NCBI GenBank assembly: GCA_002307135.1
Contig: DBTQ01000041.1
Span: 1 to 14,395 of the forward strand
Direction: 5' to 3'
DNA from: Bacteroidetes bacterium UBA1312
GTDB lineage: Bacteria; Bacteroidota; Bacteroidia; Chitinophagales; Chitinophagaceae
DNA length: 14,395 nt
The notes below the pieces were generated by a model that was not told where the DNA came from, did no database searches, and worked only from the letters and a program-made list of their open reading frames with translations. Positions 1-9,400 of this stretch are shown piece after piece (position 1 is the first letter of the stretch; every line of letters starts with the position of its first letter). A program made the position numbers and the translations under genes.

Positions 1-864
1 ACAGAAGAGGAATTATTGAGACAACTCTCCTTGTATAAATGGAAGGATGGTTACCGATGCCATAAATGCGGCAATGAAAATTATAAGAAAGGCAAAACGT
101 CACATTCAAGGAGATGCACGGACCGGGCATGTGATTACGACGAGTCCGTAATTCATTTCACGATATTTGAGGGGATAAAATTCCCCGTGACAAAGGCCTA
201 TGGCATCGTTGAATACTTTGTCAATTCCTGTTTTCTCGATCATGATGAAAGAGCATTGGAGAAAGGACTGAGAAGAAAAGAAACCGGTGCTGAACGAGGC
301 ATTGAAGATCTCTATAATGCGGGCGAAGCGATATCAGTGAATGACCTGATGGTTGAATATGTCGCGGCCCAAGCGAATGTTCCCAAAAGTCCTAAAGACC
401 CTGCCGGATATCAGAGAAAGCTCTATGAGATCAGTGAGCTGTACAGCGATAAATTGAGGGATTATTACGAATCAAGAAAACCAAAGGTAGCCGAGCTATC
501 CCAGATATTCATGGTAGAAGAGAACACCGTTAATAAATTGCTTAAGAAACTTTATCAAAGAATGAGGATGATTGATACGCGTGATTCTGACTATAACTAT
601 GATAAAGAATTTATTGATTACCTGGTTTCCCAATTTAACGAAGTAAAAGATGCATTCAGCAAATTCCTGCCGTATTTCATGTTGCCGCTTCCCGTGCCTT
701 TGGTCAAAGGAACAGTCAGGATGCATGGGAAATGGTATTGGTTGGACGAAAGGAATTGGGAACTTGATGTGATGACCTTTTCCCGCAAAGGCGAAGACGG
801 GATTTACAGAAACTATTATAATAAGGAAGACGAACCTGAATATTTGTGTGAGGAAGAATCCTGA
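1..864 (+). CDS. Zinc-ribbon protein with IS1595-transposase-like N-terminus, 5' end outside window
   Basis: The reading frame is open from base 1, so the true start probably lies upstream. A TTG at 16 is a possible but unconvincing start. Counting from that TTG, residues 15-39 hold a Cys-x2-Cys ... Cys-x4-Cys zinc ribbon (C15, C18, C34, C39), preceded by W-K-D-G-Y-R and followed by a T-I-F-E-G-x-K-F-P segment. This is the layout of the zinc ribbon at the N-terminus of IS1595/ISXO2-type transposases. The remaining 240 residues do not show the ISXO2-like DDE domain. They are charged and mostly helical, with a possible helix-turn-helix around residues 160-185 (E-E-N-T-V-N-K-L-L-K-K-L). It therefore looks like a DNA-binding protein built on a transposase-derived ribbon, or a relic whose catalytic half was replaced. 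The function is unknown. It converges on the XRE gene downstream. Confidence 0.6.
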   Translation, partial: TEEELLRQLSLYKWKDGYRCHKCGNENYKKGKTSHSRRCTDRACDYDESVIHFTIFEGIKFPVTKAYGIVEYFVNSCFLDHDERALEKGLRRKETGAERGIEDLYNAGEAISVNDLMVEYVAAQANVPKSPKDPAGYQRKLYEISELYSDKLRDYYESRKPKVAELSQIFMVEENTVNKLLKKLYQRMRMIDTRDSDYNYDKEFIDYLVSQFNEVKDAFSKFLPYFMLPLPVPLVKGTVRMHGKWYWLDERNWELDVMTFSRKGEDGIYRNYYNKEDEPEYLCEEES

Positions 865-944
865 TCTATGAAAAAAAGAAAACCGCCTGCCCTCCTTGTT
901 TATAAATAATGTAGAAAGGTTCCCGGTAAAATTGCGGTCCGGTT

Positions 945-1025
945 AAATGTCAACGTTGACACTTCCTTATAATAATAGTGGAGTTGTTGTTTGTGCTAAG
1001 GTTTTACCTGTCAACGTTGACATTT
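945..1025. repeat. Pair of perfect 14-bp palindromes in inverted arrangement
   Basis: TGTCAACGTTGACA occurs at 948-961 and again at 1009-1022, 61 bp apart start to start. Each copy is a perfect palindrome. The match extends to 17 nt when the copies are compared in opposite orientation: AAATGTCAACGTTGACA reads on the plus strand at 945-961 and on the minus strand at 1025-1009. The two sites thus form an inverted pair around a 47-bp core. I found no other copy in the window. The spacing is close to six helical turns, which suits a pair of dimeric repressor sites. The adjacent XRE protein is the obvious candidate binder, although the sites lie beyond the 3' end of its gene. The repeats are directly visible; the operator role is inference. 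Confidence 0.6.
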
Positions 1026-1085
1026 TTGAATGAAGTGATGATATTCCGATATTTATCATTGCCAAACGATCCTGACTTACTGAGT

Positions 1086-1325
1086 CTACTTTTCAGCCTC
1101 AAAGAAATCCTTTGGCTCCACGCCCAGCGTCCTTGCAAACAGGAACACAAAACTGATGCTTGTGCTGATCTCACCCCTTTCTATCCTTCCGACCTGCGAC
1201 AAATGAAGATCCGTTGAATAAGCCAACTCTTCCTGTGAGACACCCTTTGCAAGCCGTATCTCCCTGAGCCTTTTCCCAAAAGCCTTCACGCCGTCCTCGT
1301 CCCTGTATTTGGCTTTTCTTACCAC
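1086..1325 (-). CDS. Small XRE-family helix-turn-helix regulator
   Basis: This 79-residue protein is almost entirely one HTH_3/Cro-CI domain. Residues 16-27 (F-G-K-R-L-R-E-I-R-L-A-K) form helix 1. Residues 30-37 (S-Q-E-E-L-A-Y-S) and 41-50 (H-L-S-Q-V-G-R-I-E-R) form the helix-turn-helix. The closing segment L-G-V-E-P-K-D-F-F is the usual end of the domain. The length is normal for single-domain XRE proteins, and no ligand-binding or protease domain follows. The start chosen is the GTG at 1325, because a stop codon lies just upstream in frame and the nearby ATG at 1329 is in another frame. It is divergent from the secreted-protein operon (91 bp between starts) and convergent with the zinc-ribbon gene. 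Targets may be the twin palindromes at 948 and 1009 or the divergent promoter region. No specific orthologue is recognised. Confidence 0.85.
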   Translation of the reverse strand: MVRKAKYRDEDGVKAFGKRLREIRLAKGVSQEELAYSTDLHLSQVGRIERGEISTSISFVFLFARTLGVEPKDFFEAEK

Positions 1326-1368
1326 ACATCAAAGGGATAAAGAACTGACCAATTAAATTAACGCAGTA

Positions 1369-1400
1369 TTGCGCTATTTTGAATTATTTGGCTACTTTAG
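1369..1400 (+). promoter_or_regulatory. Bacteroidota-type promoter for the three-gene secreted-protein operon
   Basis: TTG at 1369-1371 is followed after 21 nt by TACTTTAG at 1393-1400, a one-mismatch fit to the Bacteroidota -7 box TAnnTTTG. The ATG of the next gene is at 1417, which leaves a short leader of about 10 nt, common in this phylum. The same TTG-to-TA spacing is seen in the promoter before the RHS gene. Confidence 0.45.
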
Positions 1401-1416
1401 CAGCAAATCATACAAA

Positions 1417-2229
1417 ATGACCTTTAAAAAACAATCCTGGAGCAAGCCATTCCTGCTGGCGTTTGTTGCTGCCTGCTCATTCAAGACAAATGCCCAGCAA
1501 GGACCAACGCTCATCACCAAACAACAGCTCTATTATTATTACTTCAACGCCACCCAGAAGAACAACTTTACAGGCAAGGAGTATAAGCTTGACTTGGACA
1601 AAGAAACAACTTCAATAGAAGCGTACATCAATGCGACAAAGGATTTCAGCCGGTACCTTTCAGGAGACAATAGAAGCAATTTTGGAACGGGCACGGGACT
1701 GGCACAGCTCGACCAGTTTGACAGGAAAAGGATGATCGATTCAGCAAAGAGAGAAATCCGGAGGGAAATGAGATCACTTGACTATAACAGGGAATATGCT
1801 TGCATCCTGCCTTTAGAAAGAATCGGGGAATACTTCTTTGAGAAGAAACAGCTTCAGACTTTCCTGTCGAGCAATATGGAGGTCGGCGGGGATTGGGGCA
1901 GTTTCTTCCTGACCTTCCTGAACGGTTTGCCCATCAATAAAATGTACTTCCCGATGGATGCAGAACAGGCTGAGGCAATCGTTAAAGGCCTGGACGGGAA
2001 AGAGGCGAGCAAGTACATTTCCTATATAGTGTATTTCAAAATACTGCCTTACTGCTATGAGACAAAAAACAGATACCTGTCAAATGTGCTTGCGGCAAAG
2101 ATCACAAGAATCACACTCCACAACCGGTATTTCGATGAGGAAACACACTCATGGAAGCTCAGTGCAAAAATTGCAGAGAAAAAGATCAGCCAGAATAATT
2201 TTCCAAACCCAATGATAGGAACTCAATAA
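1417..2229 (+). CDS. Secreted or periplasmic protein of unknown function
   Basis: This is a 270-residue protein. The ATG at 1417 is preferred over a TTG at 1369, because it gives a clean signal peptide (basic F-K-K-Q-S-W-S-K, hydrophobic core P-F-L-L-A-F-V-A-A-C) with predicted cleavage at T-N-A|Q-Q (after residue 26), and because the TTG would fall in the promoter. The mature part is hydrophilic and mainly helical: a Tyr-rich start (Q-L-Y-Y-Y-Y-F), a charged central helix (M-I-D-S-A-K-R-E-I-R-R-E-M-R) and a C-terminal stretch rich in Tyr, Lys and Arg. There is no T9SS tail and no membrane segment beyond the signal peptide. The central part (charged helix, then L-P-L-E-R-I-G-E-Y-F-F) loosely recalls DUF4852-type Bacteroidota periplasmic proteins, but I would not assign it. 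It is the first gene of an operon, followed after 17 nt by the lipoprotein gene at 2247. Confidence 0.75.
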   Translation: MTFKKQSWSKPFLLAFVAACSFKTNAQQGPTLITKQQLYYYYFNATQKNNFTGKEYKLDLDKETTSIEAYINATKDFSRYLSGDNRSNFGTGTGLAQLDQFDRKRMIDSAKREIRREMRSLDYNREYACILPLERIGEYFFEKKQLQTFLSSNMEVGGDWGSFFLTFLNGLPINKMYFPMDAEQAEAIVKGLDGKEASKYISYIVYFKILPYCYETKNRYLSNVLAAKITRITLHNRYFDEETHSWKLSAKIAEKKISQNNFPNPMIGTQ

Positions 2230-2246
2230 ATCCAAACTCAATCATA

Positions 2247-2672
2247 ATGAAAAAGACAATCACAATATTATCCCTTGCGGTCCTGGCAATCATCCCTGCA
2301 TGTACAAACAGTAATTACGAAATATACCTGGACCCGAATGCAGGATATCTCCAGGCGAAACCTAAACCTGACATCTACGTAGTGGTAAACAAAGAGAAGA
2401 CCGTCTACTACAGGATCATCAACATCCACACGGACGGGACTATAAATATGGGCAATGCGCCAACCCTGCAGGTGGAGAAGGGATACCATGTCGGCGACCG
2501 TGAAAGCTATGGAGGCTATGACCTTACTAGGACATATGGATCACTTGACGATGCCATAAAAGCAGCCACATCTGCAGCTGACGCAAATGCTTTTGGGATG
2601 GGCGAGGCTTACCAGTTCCAGGGAAAGGAACTCTACAATACATATACATTCACCAAACTTGAAAAACAATAA
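2247..2672 (+). CDS. Small lipoprotein of unknown function (first of pair)
   Basis: This 141-residue protein starts at an ATG and has a lipoprotein signal peptide: M-K-K, a hydrophobic core, and I-I-P-A-C with C19 as the likely lipidated residue. The mature part begins with a flexible stretch, then a strand-like D-I-Y-V-V-V-N-K-E-K segment (about residues 42-51), a Gly/Tyr-rich loop, and the short motif S-L-D-D-A-I-K-A-A-T at 99-108, probably an amphipathic helix. The residues after C19 lack an obvious acidic surface-export signal. The stop TAA is followed one base later by the ATG of the next gene, so the two are very likely co-translated. Length, position of the lipidated Cys and the order of two motifs match the next protein, which suggests an old tandem duplication. 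No known family is recognised. Confidence 0.75.
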   Translation: MKKTITILSLAVLAIIPACTNSNYEIYLDPNAGYLQAKPKPDIYVVVNKEKTVYYRIINIHTDGTINMGNAPTLQVEKGYHVGDRESYGGYDLTRTYGSLDDAIKAATSAADANAFGMGEAYQFQGKELYNTYTFTKLEKQ

Positions 2673-2673
2673 A

Positions 2674-3105
2674 ATGAAAAGACAACTATTGGTCTTAATG
2701 GCATTTACCGCTATTTTTATGAGCAGCTGTAAGCCTTCCGAAAGTTCAGTCAGGGATTTTGATATGGGGAAATTCTGCAAGGAATATTACGTGCTTGTTT
2801 TTCCCAAGAACCCAACACTGCATGTTTTTATTGATAAAGAAAATCCTGAACAAAGGTTCATCATTTGGAAGAACCTAAACTATAAGGAAACAGGATACGG
2901 CTATTCCTATAGCTATTACCCGGACCTGAAAGAGATGTTGAAGAACGGAAACTTTGATTCCCCACAAGAAGCCATCAGGCAGGCAACTGCACACCTGCCG
3001 ACAGAAATGATACCATTCTGGTTAAGCCAATTTATGAAACTGGATGAAAGGATTTGGTACACAACAGGGGGAGAAGAAATGGTTGAGCTTTGTGGTAACA
3101 AATAA
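2674..3105 (+). CDS. Small lipoprotein of unknown function (second of pair)
   Basis: This 143-residue protein starts at the ATG at 2674, one base after the previous stop. An upstream in-frame ATG at 2587 lies inside the previous gene and would bury the signal peptide, so it is rejected. The lipoprotein signal is clear: M-K-R-Q, a hydrophobic core, and F-M-S-S-C with C19 as the lipidation site. Like the previous protein it has a strand segment ending in D-K-E (54-56), a Tyr-rich middle (G-Y-G-Y-S-Y-S-Y-Y) and an A-I-R-Q-A-T helix motif (S96 to T105). This protein adds a C-terminal segment with P-F-W-L-S-Q-F and W-Y-T-T-G-G. It is the last gene of the operon, and a possible hairpin lies 34 nt past the stop. 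Function is unknown; an envelope role is inferred only from the lipid anchor. Confidence 0.75.
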   Translation: MKRQLLVLMAFTAIFMSSCKPSESSVRDFDMGKFCKEYYVLVFPKNPTLHVFIDKENPEQRFIIWKNLNYKETGYGYSYSYYPDLKEMLKNGNFDSPQEAIRQATAHLPTEMIPFWLSQFMKLDERIWYTTGGEEMVELCGNK

Positions 3106-3138
3106 GATTGTATCCTTTCACCGAAAAATGGGGAGAGT

Positions 3139-3174
3139 AAGGGCTTAATAGGGAAGAGTATTTTAAAAGCCCTT
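3139..3174 (+). terminator. Possible hairpin after the lipoprotein operon
   Basis: AAGGGCTT (3139-3146) is perfectly complementary to AAGCCCTT (3167-3174), giving an 8-bp stem with a 20-nt loop, 34 nt beyond the operon's last stop codon. There is no T-run directly after it, so this is at best a weak intrinsic terminator or an mRNA-stabilising hairpin. Confidence 0.3.
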
Positions 3175-3208
3175 CATAGTTGAGCATGTATTGTATTCAT
3201 CATTTTTT

Positions 3209-3246
3209 ACCGTTCATAAACTTTTTCGACCGTTCATAAACTTTTT
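3209..3246 (+). promoter_or_regulatory. LytTR-type double direct repeat (activator site)
   Basis: The 18-mer ACCGTTCATAAACTTTTT is repeated perfectly at 3209-3226 and 3229-3246, a 20-bp period or about two helical turns. Its first nine bases, ACCGTTCAT, fit every position of the published LytTR-domain consensus [TA][AC][CA]GTTN[AG][TG]. LytTR response regulators bind two such direct repeats about two turns apart, next to the promoter. The second nonamer here ends 8 bp before a TTTG -33 element. No LytTR gene lies in the window, so the regulator would act in trans. The repeat is directly visible; the regulator class is inferred from the consensus and geometry. Confidence 0.65.
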
Positions 3247-3278
3247 TTGGAAGTTTGATCGCTTCATCTATACATTCG
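3246..3278 (+). promoter_or_regulatory. Bacteroidota-type promoter for the RHS toxin gene
   Basis: TTTG at 3246-3249, a 21-nt spacer, then TACATTCG at 3271-3278, one mismatch from TAnnTTTG. The start site would be near 3284, leaving a leader of about 180 nt before the ATG at 3464. A second copy of the 9-mer TACATTCGC sits at 3437-3445, 18 nt before the ATG, but it has no TTTG at the right distance upstream, so it is a weaker or activator-dependent alternative. Confidence 0.5.
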
Positions 3279-3463
3279 CGCTCTGTTTGGAAAATGAAAT
3301 TAATGAAAAACAAATAGATACACTTATGTTATTGATTAATGACAAAATTATTACGCAATCAAAATTTCATTTTGTCTTTTATATAAACAATTGATGATTT
3401 TATTAAAAACTATCTTATCCGTCTATTTCATCCCTTTACATTCGCACACATTTTAATCATTAT
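3279..3463 (+). other. AT-rich 5' leader of the RHS gene
   Basis: This non-coding stretch holds an 11-bp inverted repeat, AAAATGAAATT at 3291-3301 and AATTTCATTTT at 3363-3373, separated by 61 nt. The two arms could pair in the transcript. A short open frame crosses the region but shows no protein-like character. No riboswitch fold was recognised. Together with the operator and promoter this accounts for the whole gap between the lipoprotein operon and the RHS gene. Confidence 0.35.
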
Positions 3464-6400
3464 ATGAATACAGTTTTACCTAGAATCAAAATTCTTGTTG
3501 TTTTATTTCTTGCTTTATTAAGTCAGAGTGCTTACGCACAATCTGTGTCTTATCAAAGTCTTTACGATAATACAAATTTTGGCAAGACCATACATTTATC
3601 TAATCCTGTTGGGACTATTGATGGTACAGCTGGTACTACACCCAGTGGAGCAACTACTTATTCCATTCCCATTAAATGTCCTCCTGGTACTCATGGGATG
3701 ATTCCTAATCTTTCTGTTGTGTATAATTCTCAAAATGGCAATGGTTTGTTAGGACAAGGTTGGAACTTGTCTGGGTTATCTGTAATTTCCCGTTCGGGGA
3801 AAAATTTGTATCATGACAACAAAGTCAGCCCGGTAACTTATACCAATGATGATGCTTTTCTGATGGATGGTGTACACTTGTCTCCTGTAACAGGTAGTAA
3901 TGGGGCTAACGGTACTATTTACCGCTCAGAATCTGAAAATTATTCTGTTACTACTTCTTACGGCAGTGTTGGTGGTGGTCCACAATATTTTAAAGTAGTG
4001 AGTAAAGATGGTACCATTATGGAATTTGGTAACACAACAGATTCACGTACTATGACTAATGATGGATCAGCCGTAATGATATGGCGGTTGAATAAAATAC
4101 AGGATGTGAATGGCAACTATATGACGTTCATTTATACAAATAACAATAATAGCAAAGATATTATTTATTATTATATGAGCCAGAACAAAAATGATAATGA
4201 CGGAAGAGATGTGCAGTTGGCAGAGATAGATTATACTGGTAATGCTAATACTGGTTTGACTCCATATAATTCGATTAAATTTTCTTACGTAGTAAGAACC
4301 GATAAACATTATTTTTACGATGGGGGTAGCTCTGTTACTTCACGGTATTTGCTGGATAATATTACCACTTATTCTGAGGGTGACCAAGTGAATAAGTATG
4401 CTTTTAGTTATGCGTTCGAGAATGTAAAATCATATTTGAAAAATATAACAGAGTACGCGCAAAGTAGTAGTACAGCATTAGAAGATACAAGGTTTATGTA
4501 TCAGGAACTAGAGATAGGCCCTGTAACTGTTACCTCTAACATTGGTGCTTATTGGGATAACAGTACTACAACGTTAAATGCAGATATTTTTTCCGGTGAT
4601 TTTGACGGAGACGGAAAAACGGAAATACTAAAAGCACAATATTATTACTTTGGTACATATGCATCTGATGACAAAAAGAACTATAAAGGCTTTACAATAT
4701 ATAAGGCTGATGCCAGTGGCACTCCTGGTTCTTATTCACCTTTGCCGGGAGGAAGCGATTCCTGGACGAGTGATGGCAGGCAATTAATGACGCTTCGAAA
4801 TGATGGTAATAAATCCAAAAATTTTGTCGCGTCTGATTTTGATGGAGATGGTAAGGATGATTTGCTATTTATGAAAACCCAAAATACAAGTGATGGACTC
4901 GTGTATAATGGTGTATCTATTTATTATTCGAGATTAAGTAGTACCGGATTTAATTTTGATATTGTGGATTATCCAGCTGCCGCCAATGCTGAAATTTGCC
5001 CTACTATATCATCAGACAGTAATATTATAGATGGTAAGAACAATATGATCTTGGGTGATTTTGACGGAGATAAACGAACTGATTATATGTATGTTTCTAA
5101 ATCGGTAAATATGTGTTCTGCCGGACCATATGCAGGTTATCCAATATATACCAACCATGTTTTTGTTTCTTTTCCAGGGAAAGGATTAATTAATCTGCCA
5201 ATAATGAACTCTGACCCAGCTTATTCCAGCTCATATGATTATGCAATGGCAAGTAATATGATGACCAAAGATATTTATGTATTAGACTTTGATGGCGATG
5301 GTAAAAGTGATATTATGTATACTAATGGGTCTTTTAACTATGTTTATACGCTTGAACAAACCAGCACGGGTAAATATTATTTTAAACTGATAGAATCAGG
5401 AGGCTATCCCACAGAGGCTTACCATACCGTAATGGGCGTTGGTGATTTCAATGGCGATGGCAAAGATGATATATTGACCAAAAGTAAAGTGGCAGATCTT
5501 TGGGAAATAGGTTTTTCTACGGGAGGTGGGGTTCAAGGTTTTGATGGTGTGGAGTTCAAATTTCAGACAGGAGCAGAATTTCAATCAGATTGCTCTTGGT
5601 CTGGTGGAAGTGCAGTTTCAGACCTATTATTTATAGGGGATTTTAATGGAGATGGTAAGTCGGACATTTTACATGAGCGGTCACATTGTGGCACGGACTA
5701 TAACGCCAAAATAGATTATAATGTTTATTATTTAAGGGGGTTTGACGGAGGTATAACTAACATTGGTAACTTCGAGACTAGAACTTTGTACGATTTTCAA
5801 TCGTATACCAATTTTGCAAGGCCATCTAATCATACAGACAGGCTCTTTACCGATGTTGATGGGGATGGAAGGCGAGAGATATCATTTCGGACACTTGGTG
5901 ATTACACTCAGTATATGCAAACGGTTTATTTCAAAAAAGGTGGCCGCCCCAATTTGCTTCAAAAAGTAACAGATGGTTATAATCGTACTACCGAGTTTAA
6001 TTACCAGCCATTAACCGCTGGTACCGGGTCTGGATCTTTTTATACCAAAGGCACTGGATCGACTTACCCTCTAACCAATGGACAATACCCGATTTATGTA
6101 GTTACGTCCATGCAATCGCCAGATGGCATAGGTGGAAATAATATTACTAATTATTCTTATGAAAATATGCTTTTACACCGTGCTGGTCGTGGCTTATTGG
6201 GCTTTGAAAAAGTAATTAGTACTAATTTGAATGCAAATCTTCGTACAGAATCTACCAATGGCATCAATACTGATTTCTATGCTATGTACCCTAAGACGAT
6301 CAAGACATTTTTGAATAGTACGGGTGGCCAATTATCACAAACAGATAATACAATTAGCTTTAACCGGATAGGTACAGGTTATTGTTTTAATCAACAAGCT

Positions 6401-9400
6401 ACTTCTTCAACTCTCCAGGATCTGTTAAAAGGGTTAACTACTGTAAGCACCAATACCTACGATGGCTCTGGCAATGTTACGAATACGACCAGTACAACCA
6501 CCGGAGGCTCCGAAACTTTTACTACATCCACGGAAACTACTTATACTGCGGTAGGAAGTTCTCCTATCCCTAACAAGCCATCTGCATTCACCGTTACCAG
6601 TCAGAGGGGCAGCCAGCCAAGTGTAGCCACCAGGACGATTATTATTTATGATGCCATTGGCCAGTCTACTCGAACCTTCAGCTATCCTACTACCACATCC
6701 TCAACTTTATCCATAGCACAAAACTATACTTACGATAATTACGGCAATGTAGTATCGGACTTTAAAACCTCCTTCTCTGGCGTCCCTACCTCCCTGCTTC
6801 CTGTAATATCGTATGAATACGACAGCAAAGGCCGCTTTCCGGTAAAAACAACCAATCCTTATGGCGACATCAGTTATCAAACCTATCATAAATTCTGGGG
6901 TAAGCCGCTCTCTGCAACAGGTTTGGACGGTATGACAGCTACCTATACTTATGATAACTGGGGTAAACTTACTTCATCTTATACGCCTACATTAGGCGGT
7001 GGTTATACAGTCAACTACTCTTATGGTTGGGATATATTGGGCAACCAGTTGTACTATACACTTGTACAAAACCCCGGCTCACCGGACACCAAAACTTGGT
7101 ATGACCATTTGGGCAGAGCCATAAAAGTCAAGAAAGAAACCTTTGGCTCAAGCTGGACCACCGCTATCACCACTTATGATGCTAGGGGCAATGTAGATAC
7201 CAGCACCAATAATTACCTAGTGAGTGAAACACCCTTTACCACCACCAACAGTTACGATGCCCTTAATCGCATCAGCAGCAGTACCAACCCATTCGGAACC
7301 ACCAGTTATGCCTACAGTTCTGGCTCGGGACAGGCCACCACCACCGTCACAGAACCCGACGGTAAAATAAAAATTACTACTACCGATGCCATTGGTAAAG
7401 TACTCAAAAGCAGCAACGACATAGCCGGAGCGGTATTCTTTACCTATGACAGCCGCGGCAATGAGATCAATACTCAAATAGGCGCATCAACCGGCGGCCC
7501 AGTCAATCCCCTGATTACCAAACAATATGATGACTGGGGGAGGTTGATTAGCATGAAAGACCCCGATGCAGGTACAACAACATTTACTTACAATACATTG
7601 GGAGAACTGATCAGCCAAACCGACCCCAAAGGTAAAGTGACTACATATGTCTACAACGATGTAATGGGTAAGCTAACCCAAAAAAACTTAGATGGCTATA
7701 TGACCACCTACACTTACTACGGTCCTACCAAAGGCTATCAAATCCAGCAAACACAAGTGACAAGTGCAGTTGACGGGACCATAACTGATAATTATGACTA
7801 TAATGTAGGCGGTACCCTCAACCATGCGGCTAAAACAACCAATGGTGTCACCCTTGAAAAGAATTACGAATACGATGCATATAACAGGCTGATATCGACT
7901 ACCTATGTCAATTCAGGCTTTGGGGAAACCAGAGAATATGACGCTAATGGCTATTTGCTTCGGATATGGGGAGGATCGACCATTGCTGGTCCTGGTGGTA
8001 CCTTGCCTCTGGGAAGACTCCTTTATGAAGCCACTTCCATAAATGGCAACGGGCAAGTCACGGGTTATAACCGTGTCAACGGTTTAGCATCCACCACGGA
8101 CTATTACAATGGTATTGTTACTGGTTATACTACGCCTGGCGTACAAAAACTGGTCATGTCTTACGCCGACTATAGCAATGGTGATATGACTGGACGGGAT
8201 GACCAGATTACTTACACCAAAGAAACCTTTACCTATGATAAAGCAGACCGGCTCACCCAGTCCGCACCACAAAAATATGGATCACCAACTGCAACCTACA
8301 TACCGATCAACATTACTTACGACAATAACTGGTGGGGCAGTTTGGGCAGGATATTGGCTAAAACAGATGCGGGAAATTATGGTTATTCGGGTTTCCCCCG
8401 CAATGCTGTGCTTTCTATAACCGACCCCATGAACAACGTCAGCCATGCGGAACAGGATATCGTTTACACACCATTTCATAAAACGAGCTCCATAACGGAA
8501 ACGATTGACCCGTTTGTTACAGCCATTCCTTATATCCAAAAATATGTATATGATGCCAATGAAGACCGTGCCTATAGCGAACAGACACAGGGAGGAACGA
8601 CAGCTATCCAGCGCTGGTACATGGGTGACTATGAACGTGCTTATAATACAGCTACAGGCACAAAAGACATACATTATATTTCCGGCGCCGAGGGCATTTG
8701 TGGGATAGTGGTGGGGAATGCAACCACGGGTTTCAACTATTATGCAGTCTATACCGACCATTTGGGTTCTATTGTTACAGTTACAGATGCTATCGGTACA
8801 GTAGTGGCCCACCAAAGCTATGATGCATGGGGTCGTGAACGTAATCCGGATACCTGGGATTATGCAATGATACCCACCAAACCGGACTGGCTATACCGAG
8901 GCTATACAGGACATGAGATGCTGCCTGAATTTGACCTCATCAACATGAACGGTAGAATGTATGACCCGATCAACGGGCGTATGATGAGGCCGGATAATCT
9001 TGTTAAGGCACCGGATAACACTCAGAGCTATAACCGGTATTCATATTGCATGAATAATCCAATAAAGTATGTGGATCCTGACGGCAATAATCCTGTTGTG
9101 GCGGCAGTAGTGATTGCAACTGTGATATCGAGCGCCATGTATGCTTACCATGTGTCACAAAGTGATGGAGGCTTTAAGAATTGGGATTGGTTTAATTTTA
9201 CTTTTAGTGCCGTTCAAGGTGGAATATCTGGTTTTATGGGTTATGGTATTGGTAGTGCATTTAGCGCGGCGACTATAGGAGGAAGTGTTATATTGAATGA
9301 AACAACAAGAGCGGCAGCTCATGGACTTTCAAGCTATATAATGTCTGGCGGTGATAATAGTGCATTTTGGGCAGGCGCTTTTGGCTCTGCAGCAGGTTCT

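Noticed and set aside
956..973. TTGACA followed by TATAAT, resembling a sigma70 promoter
   Set aside because: The boxes are only 6 nt apart, TTGACA is simply half of the palindrome, and Bacteroidota do not use this consensus.
978..1217. Plus-strand open frame overlapping the XRE gene and one palindrome
   Set aside because: It is antisense to a convincing HTH protein and its translation has no domain or signal character.
3191..3394. Short open frame across the LytTR repeats and promoter
   Set aside because: It needs a TTG start, is Phe/Ile-rich from AT-rich DNA, and overlaps regulatory repeats; no evidence of coding.
8282..8815. A 177-codon open frame on the minus strand within the RHS gene
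   Set aside because: It is antisense to well-defined YD repeats, shows Cys/Ile-rich low-complexity character and no protein motif; it is a by-product of codon bias in the real gene.
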